Of a stretch of 64,000 nucleotides of DNA, positions 7,733 through 14,866 are shown in pieces (the first letter of the stretch is position 1; each line of letters begins with the position of its first letter). This stretch comes from Glaciecola sp965660625 (GTDB taxonomy: Bacteria; Pseudomonadota; Gammaproteobacteria; Enterobacterales; Alteromonadaceae). The position numbers and the translations under genes were made by a program. The DNA lies in the NCBI GenBank assembly GCA_965660625.1, contig CBFIAR010000004.1, forward strand, positions 1 through 64,000, read 5' to 3'. The notes beneath the pieces were generated by a model. That model did no database searches. It worked only from the letters and a program-made list of their open reading frames with translations, and was not told the origin of the DNA.

Positions 7733-8590
7733 TCAAAGTGGTTTCACTAGCCTTACGTTAAATGCTGCTGGCTCTGAGGCATTTATCTGACTAGATTTAC
7801 CACTAGTAAAATTCATAGTTTGAAATATACGAGAATTTTCAAAACCTGCCACCGATAACCGAGTGCTAGTCCTATAATAAGGGGTGTTATCCACTTTAGT
7901 ATTCGGGAAAAATTCCTCATAAATAGTTGATGAAGAGTCAGGATCAATTGTGCAAGAATCTTCTTCAAGTCTGAGGAAAAAATCAGGAGAGCCCGAATCA
8001 CAGTAAATGAGACTGAATAACTCACTCGCGGAGGGCAATCGCCATTCAGGGTAATCATTTGATATTACTGTTTGAGTTTCATCGTGGGACAATCTCGTAG
8101 GAACGCCATCACATGAATTTGATTGAGAATTATAAGTTTGACCAAGTGAGCATTTTAACCAAACCAGACTAGTGTATAAGTCAGCAATACTATCACCTTG
8201 ATCAACATATCTAGGAACAGCAGAAACAGTTTGGCTTTGTTCGCTTTCTTTCCCTGCGGACTTTGCAACAATGACGAAAAAGTACTTAAAACTCAGATCT
8301 TCTGGAGTATATTCGTAAGGTGACGTAGCCTTTTGGATCCATCTGGAATTTTCGAAAGAAGAATAGTTTTCGTACTGTATATCTTGGTTAGTTGATAAAT
8401 AAATATCTGATTGCTGGCTTGAATCGCTTAATGACCAGCTCAACGAGACTTTACCGTTATCAGCTGTAACATCTACATTACTTGGTATCGTTAGCGGTGG
8501 AACTGGTTCACTCTCTTTAGTCTGACTTCCACCGCCCCCACAAGACCATAAAAACATTACACCTATAATTAAAGTTAAGTTCCTTTTCAT
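7733..8590 (-). CDS. Lipoprotein with fibronectin III-like and DUF1566 domains
   Basis: This 285-residue secreted lipoprotein has an N-terminal signal peptide ending in LWSC followed by a Gly-rich linker. Residues ~35-125 look like a fibronectin III domain (PSNVDVTADNGKVSLSWSL). Residues ~140-285 are a DUF1566 (Lcl C-terminal) domain, recognised from LVWLKCSLGQTY and EWRLPSASEL, with paired Cys residues. It is convergent to the HNH gene and is the only minus-strand gene of the element, so it is probably cargo. Two chromosomal DUF1566 proteins lie about 5 kb away (12507-14755). Function is unknown; a surface binding role is a guess. Confidence 0.8.
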   Translation of the reverse strand: MKRNLTLIIGVMFLWSCGGGGSQTKESEPVPPLTIPSNVDVTADNGKVSLSWSLSDSSQQSDIYLSTNQDIQYENYSSFENSRWIQKATSPYEYTPEDLSFKYFFVIVAKSAGKESEQSQTVSAVPRYVDQGDSIADLYTSLVWLKCSLGQTYNSQSNSCDGVPTRLSHDETQTVISNDYPEWRLPSASELFSLIYCDSGSPDFFLRLEEDSCTIDPDSSSTIYEEFFPNTKVDNTPYYRTSTRLSVAGFENSRIFQTMNFTSGKSSQINASEPAAFNVRLVKPL

Positions 8591-8672
8591 TTCATTACTC
8601 CCTTTTTGAAATCAATCACACATATTAGATACTAATTGATACATGGGTTTATTGATAGAGGTTTTTAGGTTT

Positions 8673-8680
8673 GCTGGTGG
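8673..8680 (+). other. Chi-like octamer (plus strand)
   Basis: GCTGGTGG lies in the gene-free right end of the element (8591-8875). Besides the arm-type repeats, nothing else is seen in that stretch. Confidence 0.5.
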
Positions 8681-8776
8681 GTTGCAGGTTTTAATTGGCA
8701 AGCATGATTACATTGAATAACCGCTAGTGGGAGAAAACATTACAATACATGAAATTTTTTAAGGCACTCCAAAACG

Positions 8777-8805
8777 TAATAGCACCCAGTATAGCACCCG
8801 CTGAA
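8777..8805. repeat. Right putative integrase arm-binding repeats
   Basis: Two tandem AGCACCC units with the same 13-14-base spacing and similar flanks as at 1397-1426, in the same orientation. This supports arm-type integrase sites at both ends of the element. Confidence 0.5.
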
Positions 8806-8875
8806 CTAGATTTTGATTCCAACATAAAAATTGGGAGAGAGTTTTATTTGTAACGCTATGATTTACAATAAGAAA

Positions 8876-8928
8876 AAATGGTGGCCCAACCCTGACTTGA
8901 ACAGGGGACCTGCCGATTATGAGTCGGA
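8876..8928. repeat. Right attachment site within the intact tRNA gene
   Basis: 53 bp identical to 1221-1273. Its tRNA part ends at the anticodon stem, after which the two copies diverge, so strand exchange should fall within this segment. Confidence 0.95.
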
Positions 8929-8955
8929 TGCTCTAACCAACTGAGCTATTGGGCC
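8879..8955 (-). tRNA. tRNA with CAU anticodon (Met elongator, or Ile2)
   Basis: The minus strand gives a 77-base cloverleaf including an encoded CCA end. It has a GGCCCAA/TTGGGCC acceptor stem, a D arm with AGTTGGTTA, an anticodon loop CTCATAA, and a T arm with GTTCAAGTC. The CAU anticodon is shared by elongator tRNA-Met and by tRNA-Ile2, whose C34 is modified to lysidine. The D loop is Met-like, but identity cannot be settled from the fold alone. Its 3' part is the integration target of the element. Confidence 0.93.
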
Positions 8956-9079
8956 ACACTTTAGACGTTTTCGAATTGTTTCCCTTCTTACCAAAAGTTA
9001 AGAAACCTGCATAAGGCGATTTGCATATTTAGCTTACTTACAGCGTCTATGCGTATGCCCCATCCGAAAAGCGGCGTGA

Positions 9080-9108
9080 AGTATAAATTTTTTTTATGGT
9101 GTTGTCAT
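9080..9108 (-). promoter_or_regulatory. Promoter for the tRNA gene
   Basis: On the minus strand ATGACA (9103-9108) and TATACT (9080-9085) are separated by exactly 17 bases. They are followed by a GC-rich discriminator (CACGCCGC), typical of stable-RNA promoters under stringent control. The start would be ~115 bases upstream of the mature tRNA. The rest of the gap 8956-9256 shows no gene. Confidence 0.6.
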
Positions 9109-9256
9109 CAAACAGGTAAAAGTTTTTTAAAAAAAGCCGATATTAAACATAAATGCCTGTTATATGTACTATCTTTAGTATCTTCACGTGCATAAACTGG
9201 CTTGTTTTGTTATATTTCTGTGCGAGATGCCTACTTAAATTTGCTAGGAGCTGTAA

Positions 9257-9586
9257 ATGGCAGAAAAACCGTATTTAATTAGTGGTCGCAACACCATCAT
9301 ACATAAGTTAAGAAAGCATGACTTACTTGTCATTAATGGGCGACGCGATCCTGTTTTACTTGTTATGTATAACGAAATAGAAGTTTATGAAGGGAAAATT
9401 CCTGAAAATAAACTAGATGCCAAGCGCATGGACATGGTCAAAGTGGATATTTCTTCTTCGGAGAATTTCAGTGATTATCGCCCGATGTTGTTTATTCAAA
9501 CCTTGAATAATAAAGAATACAAAATTGACTATAGTAAAGCGGGTACGGACTTCTTTATTACGATCCATCAAGACAGCACCTTCTAG
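9257..9586 (+). CDS. Hypothetical protein
   Basis: This 109-residue soluble protein has no signal peptide or membrane segment. It is rich in beta-type segments (DLLVINGRRDPVLLVMYNEIEVYEG), and I cannot place the family. The start is supported by AGGAG at 9245-9249, 7 bases before the ATG. It is followed 20 bases later by the LrgA-like gene, so the three genes 9257-10759 probably form one operon. Confidence 0.65.
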   Translation: MAEKPYLISGRNTIIHKLRKHDLLVINGRRDPVLLVMYNEIEVYEGKIPENKLDAKRMDMVKVDISSSENFSDYRPMLFIQTLNNKEYKIDYSKAGTDFFITIHQDSTF

Positions 9587-9606
9587 CATTAAGTAGATCC
9601 GCTAAT

Positions 9607-10017
9607 ATGATCAAAAATTCAGTGCGCGGAATAGTTGGCTTCGCTGCGATTTTTTGTATCTACTTGATTTCTTTGTTTGCCTTTCACTATTTTACTATTC
9701 CATTACCTCCTGCACTTATAGGCATTTTTATCCTTCTGATTTTGCTGCTAACTCTGAGAAAAGTGCCCGTCGCTATCATGCAGTCTGCACGCCCATTACT
9801 TGCCCACATGGGGCTATTTTTGTTACCTGCTCTCATTTCAGTTTTGTTATACGGCGACTTGTTTGCAAAATACTACGTTGCACTGGTGATTGCCATTTTA
9901 CTGAGCACGTTAGTTAGCCTTGGGATTACATTGTGGGTGAGTCAGCGTCTTCTGTCTGGTGTAAAAAGGGCGGTGAAGGTACCAGTGGCAAGTGAAGACC
10001 AAGAAAATGATAATTAA
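9607..10017 (+). CDS. lrgA: CidA/LrgA-family membrane protein
   Basis: This 136-residue integral membrane protein has four hydrophobic helices and the family signature PLPPALIGIFILLILL near residue 32. CidA/LrgA proteins are holin-like inner-membrane proteins studied in control of cell lysis, and more recently in export or import of small metabolites, always with an LrgB partner. The partner gene overlaps its 3' end. The C-terminal tail is short and charged. The family is clear; the physiological role in this organism is not. Confidence 0.88.
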   Translation: MIKNSVRGIVGFAAIFCIYLISLFAFHYFTIPLPPALIGIFILLILLLTLRKVPVAIMQSARPLLAHMGLFLLPALISVLLYGDLFAKYYVALVIAILLSTLVSLGITLWVSQRLLSGVKRAVKVPVASEDQENDN

Positions 10018-10759
10018 CACTGACCCCATTAAAGCTGTATTGGAGCAAATTATTGCTCAGTTTTCTCTACTGTGGACTCAAGATTTTGGTTTTATGTTTG
10101 CGTGTTTATTTATCACCTTGAGCATTTATTTGCTTAGCAGAAAACTACATTTCTACTTGAATCAAACTCCATTGCTACATCCTTTAACTGTTAGCACGTT
10201 AATAATTGGACTTGGTTTATATGTTACTCAAGTTGATATTATAGAGTTCAAACAAGGGATAACGTTGTTTGAATTATTGTTGGGGCCTGCTACTGTAGCC
10301 TTGGCTATCCCACTATATAACCAATTACCTGTGCTTAGGCAGTTGGGTTTTAAGGTGTTGGCGCCGATTATCATTGGCGGGAGCATTGCGCCCTTGATTG
10401 CGTGGTTATCGGTTTATTTTTTAGATACGCCTCTGCAACTGCAAATGACAATGTTAGTTAAATCAATTACCACGCCATTGGCAATGGGAACCGCAGACCT
10501 TATCGGGGGAGTGCCTGAGCTTGCGGCTGTGATTGTGATACTTACTGGTATTGTTGGTGCAACCTTTGGGCCGTGGTTAATTATGCTTACCAAGACTGAT
10601 TCAGAATATGCACAAGGACTTGCATTAGGCTCGGTTGCTCATGTTGTTGGCACATCGAAAGCGCTCAGCATCAGTGAGACTTGTGGTGCTTTTGCCACAT
10701 TAGGCTTATGTTTAAACGGAATTTTTACGGCTGTGTTGTTGCCTCTCTTGTTTGCTTAA
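10007..10759 (+). CDS. lrgB: LrgB-family membrane protein
   Basis: This ~250-residue multi-pass inner-membrane protein pairs with the LrgA homologue. Family hallmarks include LLGPATVALAIPLY, KSITTPLAMG and GSVAHVVGTSKAL. The reading frame also offers a GTG at 9992, five codons earlier. The ATG at 10007 gives an N-terminus closer to family length, but both starts overlap the LrgA gene, so coupling holds either way. It should form a membrane complex with LrgA involved in envelope integrity or metabolite transport. Confidence 0.9.
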   Translation: MIINTDPIKAVLEQIIAQFSLLWTQDFGFMFACLFITLSIYLLSRKLHFYLNQTPLLHPLTVSTLIIGLGLYVTQVDIIEFKQGITLFELLLGPATVALAIPLYNQLPVLRQLGFKVLAPIIIGGSIAPLIAWLSVYFLDTPLQLQMTMLVKSITTPLAMGTADLIGGVPELAAVIVILTGIVGATFGPWLIMLTKTDSEYAQGLALGSVAHVVGTSKALSISETCGAFATLGLCLNGIFTAVLLPLLFA

Positions 10760-10912
10760 GCGCTGATTGCCCGCTCTGGCAGTTGTTAATGGTAGTTGGC
10801 GAAAATCTAAAGAATTTTGTCATTTCGCCGTTACCAATACATGGTGGTATGTTAATGCAACAGTTATTTACCTTTATACGTCTTTTAACTTTCATCTTTG
10901 CTAGGCCAATAC

Positions 10913-11899
10913 ATGATTTCAGTTCTGATATGTGACGACTCCCTTGTAGCACGAAAACAAGTTGCGAAATGTTTGCCGCAAGACTGGGATGTTGCTGTCC
11001 ATTTTGCGAAGGATGGCGCTGAGGCTCTGATTGCCTTGGCTGAAGGTAAAGGACAAGTGTTATTGCTGGATTTAAATATGCCCGGTATGGACGGCTATCA
11101 AACCCTAAAAGGGATTAACGAGCAGCAACTTTTAACCAAAACAATTATAGTTTCTGGAGATATTCAACCAGAAGCGAAAGAGAGAGTGATGGCCTTAGGC
11201 GCGATTGATTTCATTCAGAAACCGGTCAGTTCAGCCGATCTTGCCGCTGTGCTGCGTAAGCATAATATACTCGCTTTGGCTGAAGAGCAAACAGCTGAGG
11301 GATTGGATGATACCTTGCGTGATTGTTATCAAGAAGTCACAAATATAGCAATGGGGCAGGCAGGCGATCACCTTGCGAGAATAATGAATGTTTTTGTTAA
11401 ATTGCCAATTCCTAATGTTAATTTAATTGAAGTATCAGAATTACATATGATCCTTTCTGATATAGAAATGCATGAGGAAACATCGGGCGTATGCCAAGGG
11501 TTTCTTGGTGATGGCATCAGCGGGGAAGCACTTTGTATATTAAGTGACTCTAGCTTTGGTGATGTTGCCAAAATTTTAGATATTCACGAGGCTGTTGATG
11601 ATGAATTACAGCTTGAAATACTGATGGATGTTGCCAGTATTCTTATAGGTTCGTGCTTGTCTGGTTTTGCAAAACAGCTGGATATGCAGTTTAGACAAGG
11701 TCAACCTGTTGTTTTAGGGCAACATCAAAGCGTTGAAGATCTGATTAAACTGAATAAAAATAATTGGCGAAAAACCCTCGCTATTGAATTGAGCTATGGC
11801 TTAGAGGGCTACAATGTTCAATGTGACTTAGTCTTGTTATTCACCGAAGATTCACTAGAAACCTTAAATTCAAAATTAGCCCATTTGCTTGAGGATTAA
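10913..11899 (+). CDS. Response regulator with CheC/CheX-like phosphatase domain
   Basis: The protein has ~328 residues. Residues ~1-120 are a receiver domain with the acidic pair CDDS, phosphoryl acceptor Asp in LLLDLNMPGMDG, a Ser switch (IIVSGD) and Lys in FIQKPVS. Residues ~130-328 contain two helical repeats resembling CheC/CheX phosphatases, with an E-x(n)-N-like core (DCYQEVTNIAMGQAGDHLA and ILMDVASILIGSCLSGFAKQ). CheC-type domains remove phosphate from receivers, so this protein could dephosphorylate its own or another receiver. A TTG at 10898 gives five extra codons, but the ATG at 10913 fits the receiver start. The PAS gene follows by 3 bases. Confidence 0.85.
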   Translation: MISVLICDDSLVARKQVAKCLPQDWDVAVHFAKDGAEALIALAEGKGQVLLLDLNMPGMDGYQTLKGINEQQLLTKTIIVSGDIQPEAKERVMALGAIDFIQKPVSSADLAAVLRKHNILALAEEQTAEGLDDTLRDCYQEVTNIAMGQAGDHLARIMNVFVKLPIPNVNLIEVSELHMILSDIEMHEETSGVCQGFLGDGISGEALCILSDSSFGDVAKILDIHEAVDDELQLEILMDVASILIGSCLSGFAKQLDMQFRQGQPVVLGQHQSVEDLIKLNKNNWRKTLAIELSYGLEGYNVQCDLVLLFTEDSLETLNSKLAHLLED

Positions 11900-11902
11900 A
11901 TA

Positions 11903-12391
11903 ATGAGCACGACTAACGCCCTTGGCGAAATACTTGAATTTCATTGGATGATGGACATGCTGCAGACAGTGGATGTGGGTATTGTTGTTCTCAATAGCGA
12001 TTTTGAAATTAAAGTGTGGAATGGTTTCATGGAAGCACACAGTGGAAAGTTGCCCAGTGAGGTGAGGGGCAAAACATTATTTTCACTCTTTCCAGACATC
12101 TCAGAAACGTGGTTTAGACGCAAAACGAAAGCCGTTTTTGACCTGCGTATTCGTGCTTTTATCACGTGGGAACAACGTCCTTATTTGTTCAAGTTTAGAA
12201 ATTTTCGTCCGATTACTGGCACTGAACCTTTTATGTATCAGAACATTTCTATATCAGCATTGGTTTCAGCAACAGGGGCGGTTGACCATATTTGTATGAT
12301 GGTTTACGACATGACTGATGCTGCTTCCGCCAAAAAGCAGCTCCTTGCATTACAAGTAGAGCATAGCGAAATGACGCAAGCGGCAAAGTAA
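11903..12391 (+). CDS. Single PAS-domain protein
   Basis: This 162-residue protein is essentially one PAS domain (residues ~15-140: MLQTVDVGIVVLNSDFEIKVWNGFMEAHSG). It is followed by a helical tail suited to relaying a signal, but no kinase, cyclase or DNA-binding output is attached. It follows the CheC-type regulator by 3 bases, so the two should be produced together, the PAS protein acting as sensor for the regulator. The lack of an output domain is the odd feature. A partner diguanylate cyclase elsewhere is possible. Confidence 0.82.
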   Translation: MSTTNALGEILEFHWMMDMLQTVDVGIVVLNSDFEIKVWNGFMEAHSGKLPSEVRGKTLFSLFPDISETWFRRKTKAVFDLRIRAFITWEQRPYLFKFRNFRPITGTEPFMYQNISISALVSATGAVDHICMMVYDMTDAASAKKQLLALQVEHSEMTQAAK

Positions 12392-12506
12392 AGCTCTGCG
12401 TCTGAGCATTTTGTCGGGTTGGTCTGATCCTTGCTAATTTTTCGTTATTATTTCTCAGCCGGCGTCAGTTGACGCAGCAGGCGACTATGATTTCTGGCGT
12501 ACATTA

Positions 12507-14213
12507 ATGAATCAATTTTCAACATTTTTACTTGTCCTTTCCTCCATTATCTCCCTTTCAGCTTGCGGTGGTGGCGATGCAGAGCAAGCGATAACACCTA
12601 AAGTGCTAGTTAATGCAGGTCAAAATATTGAAACTAATGAGCAAGTGACGGTTTCAGTTGACGGTATAGCAACTAGCGACGCTGGTGGGATTACTTACGC
12701 ATGGACATCAACGCCCGGGCTCACGTTTACCCTCACTGATACGACGGCAGTGTTGGCACAGGCTACGATAACCGCCCCGAGCGTAACTCAAGTGACTGAA
12801 TATACCCTTACATTGACAGCAACTGATAGCAATGGCACAACGGGAGTAGACAGCATCACAATGCGCGTCAATCCGGTGAATATCGCGCCTGTCGCAGTCA
12901 TACTTGCGCCGAGTATTGAACTTTACAATGCAGATACTTATCCAATACTAACCCGCGTAACGCTAGATGGAGCAATGAGTACCGACGCCGATCCACAAAG
13001 CCCTAGTGCACCAATAGCTGCCTATATTTGGCAACAAGTTGCCGGCCCTGATGTGCTAACCGGGGCCATTTTGACTGCATCTGACTTAAGCTTTTTTACA
13101 CCCGTGCTTCAGCAGTCTGCAGATATTACAATTCGATTACAGGTCACTGATCAAGAGGGAGCAACTGCAAGCATAGACAAAACCTTGAGCTTACTCAGTG
13201 AGTCAGAAACCATTCCTGAATTATCCATGGGCCCAACGCAAACGGTTTTCTCTGGTGAGCTATTATCACTTAGCGGAGAAGTATCGAGCTTAGCCATCGG
13301 TGCGGAACCCTTTTCAGTGCTGTGGACATCTGATTCGACACCCGTTCCTGTAATAGCTGATGTAAATGCGCTCATGACGTTCAGCATTGCGCCTTTGGTA
13401 TCTGAACAAACAGAAATTGTGTATCAACTGAGCATTATGGATAACTATGGAAATCAACGAAGTAAAACGCAAACCATGTTGGTTCAGCCACAAACACTCA
13501 CTACCCTCAATGATACTGGTGTTAGCTTAAATGCCAACAACAGCGCCAATCTCGCTGCTTATCAGGGAGAATTTGCAGGTCAGGACGCTCATAGTGGATA
13601 TGATCGTATGGCCAGTAGTGGTTTTTCAGATAAAGCAGGAAGGGGGGAACAGGGATTCGATTTTACCCGGTTAAATCAAAATGGTGATGAGATCGATCAA
13701 GACACCGCAGACTGGCGTTGCGTACGTGACAATATCACGGGGTTAATTTGGGAGAATAAGGTGGGTATCACTACCGATTTACATGACGCCGAACAGCTTT
13801 TTACTTGGTACTCATTTGCAGATAATGGAGGGTTCGAGGGCTATATAAATGCAGGAAGCATTGCGTGTAATCTTGCTTCAGAAGAATGTAACACTCAGGC
13901 TTTTGTGGATGCGGTTAACACACAGGGCTTGTGTGGCTTCTTCGATTGGCGTTTACCTTCGCATAGTGAACTGTTGTCGCTGGTTCATTTTGGCAAACTG
14001 CAGCCCCCACTGATCGAAAGTGAGTATTTTCCTTACATGGGAACAACGGATCTTAACGCTCCATTGTGGTATTGGACTCTTGTGCCGAACGTTGATGGTG
14101 TTAGTGATCGCGGAGCGCAAAACGCTTGGGCAATTGACTTCAATTCTGGAGTCGATAATTTTATTAACAAATCGACGCAGGCGCGTGTCAAATTAGTGAG
14201 AGCCGGACGATGA
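12507..14213 (+). CDS. Lipoprotein with PKD/Ig-like repeats and C-terminal DUF1566 domain
   Basis: This 568-residue secreted lipoprotein has a signal peptide ending in SLSACGGG. Two or three PKD/REJ-type Ig-like domains follow (GGITYAWTSTPG, AAYIWQQVAGPD and ILWTSDSTP-type strands). The C-terminal ~190 residues are a DUF1566 domain (GLIWENKVG and DWRLPSHSELLSLV with paired Cys). The stop overlaps the next ATG by 4 bases (ATGA), joining it to another DUF1566 protein. Tandem Ig-like domains carrying a DUF1566 tip suggest a surface adhesin or binding protein, but the ligand is unknown. A 14-bp palindrome (12462-12475) sits in the upstream gap. Confidence 0.83.
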   Translation: MNQFSTFLLVLSSIISLSACGGGDAEQAITPKVLVNAGQNIETNEQVTVSVDGIATSDAGGITYAWTSTPGLTFTLTDTTAVLAQATITAPSVTQVTEYTLTLTATDSNGTTGVDSITMRVNPVNIAPVAVILAPSIELYNADTYPILTRVTLDGAMSTDADPQSPSAPIAAYIWQQVAGPDVLTGAILTASDLSFFTPVLQQSADITIRLQVTDQEGATASIDKTLSLLSESETIPELSMGPTQTVFSGELLSLSGEVSSLAIGAEPFSVLWTSDSTPVPVIADVNALMTFSIAPLVSEQTEIVYQLSIMDNYGNQRSKTQTMLVQPQTLTTLNDTGVSLNANNSANLAAYQGEFAGQDAHSGYDRMASSGFSDKAGRGEQGFDFTRLNQNGDEIDQDTADWRCVRDNITGLIWENKVGITTDLHDAEQLFTWYSFADNGGFEGYINAGSIACNLASEECNTQAFVDAVNTQGLCGFFDWRLPSHSELLSLVHFGKLQPPLIESEYFPYMGTTDLNAPLWYWTLVPNVDGVSDRGAQNAWAIDFNSGVDNFINKSTQARVKLVRAGR

Positions 14214-14755
14214 TTAAGGATCGCTTAACTAACACTCTGTTATTTTTATTTTCTATCTGTTTTTTCAGTACAGTTAAGGCTGAACAATTCTGTTTATCAA
14301 CAGCACCTGTTAGCGCACCAGAGGAAAACTTTCTCCAATTCAATGATGGACAATTATTGCATTTAAGTACCAATCTTATATGGATGCGTTGCGCTATTGG
14401 ACAAATTTGGGATGGCGACACTTGCACAGGTGAAGCAGAACCATATACTTGGAAGCAAGCTTTAGCATTAAGCGTGGGCTACGAGTTTAATGCCTCTACC
14501 AATTGGCGTTTGCCAAATATCAAAGAATTGAGTTCGATAACAGAGCGTTCATGCACCAGACCTTCAGTTGACACTGATTTATTTCCGGCCACACCGCCTG
14601 ATGACTTTTGGACCTCAACACCATCAATGAATGACCCTGAAAGAGCGTGGGTTGTGGCATTTTTTAATAGTAGCAACTCTCTTAAGGAGAAAAATCGAAC
14701 AGTATTTGTGAGATTGGTGAGGGTTGCTTTACCTTCAGAACGTTCGCTAGACTAA
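14210..14755 (+). CDS. Exported DUF1566-domain protein
   Basis: This 181-residue protein has an Sec-type signal peptide (LLFLFSICFFSTVKAEQ, cleavage near residue 25). The rest is almost entirely a DUF1566 domain (LIWMRCAIGQIWDGDTC, NWRLPNIKELSSI, FWTSTPS). It should be periplasmic or released. It overlaps the lipoprotein gene by 4 bases, so the pair is translated together, and a structural interaction on the outer surface is plausible. It closely parallels the domain in the element-borne lipoprotein at 7733-8590. Confidence 0.83.
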   Translation: MIKDRLTNTLLFLFSICFFSTVKAEQFCLSTAPVSAPEENFLQFNDGQLLHLSTNLIWMRCAIGQIWDGDTCTGEAEPYTWKQALALSVGYEFNASTNWRLPNIKELSSITERSCTRPSVDTDLFPATPPDDFWTSTPSMNDPERAWVVAFFNSSNSLKEKNRTVFVRLVRVALPSERSLD

Positions 14756-14866
14756 TTAAGCACTTAGAGTGATATAAAAATAGGGAAAATAGAATGGTGG
14801 TGTGTCAATATTAACAAAAACCGATGTGCTGGCGGTATGCAACCGATATTGTAAGGAAAAACTCTA

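Larger units (their letters stand above)
1221..8928 (+). mobile_element. tRNA-integrated satellite-like element (~7.7 kb)
   Basis: The element is bounded by a 53-bp perfect direct repeat (1221-1273 and 8876-8928) that is the 3' part of a CAU tRNA gene, the usual target of P4-type integrases. Plus-strand genes run integrase, unknown protein, AlpA-like regulator, unknown protein, primase-polymerase-like protein, VapE-like helicase, iterons, zinc-ribbon protein and HNH nuclease. A minus-strand lipoprotein gene lies next to the intact tRNA. No capsid, tail, portal, terminase or conjugation gene is visible. An integrase, AlpA and primase/VapE core with a few cargo genes is typical of phage satellites (P4-like, PICI-like, and the small elements found in marine virus particles). 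Classing it as a satellite is an inference; an integrated plasmid-like element is the alternative. Confidence 0.85.

Noticed and set aside
12462..12475. 14-bp palindrome GCGTCA-GT-TGACGC as an operator for the DUF1566 lipoprotein
   Set aside because: A single perfect palindrome is visible, but with no clear promoter next to it and no second copy elsewhere in the window, so it is only mentioned and not called.
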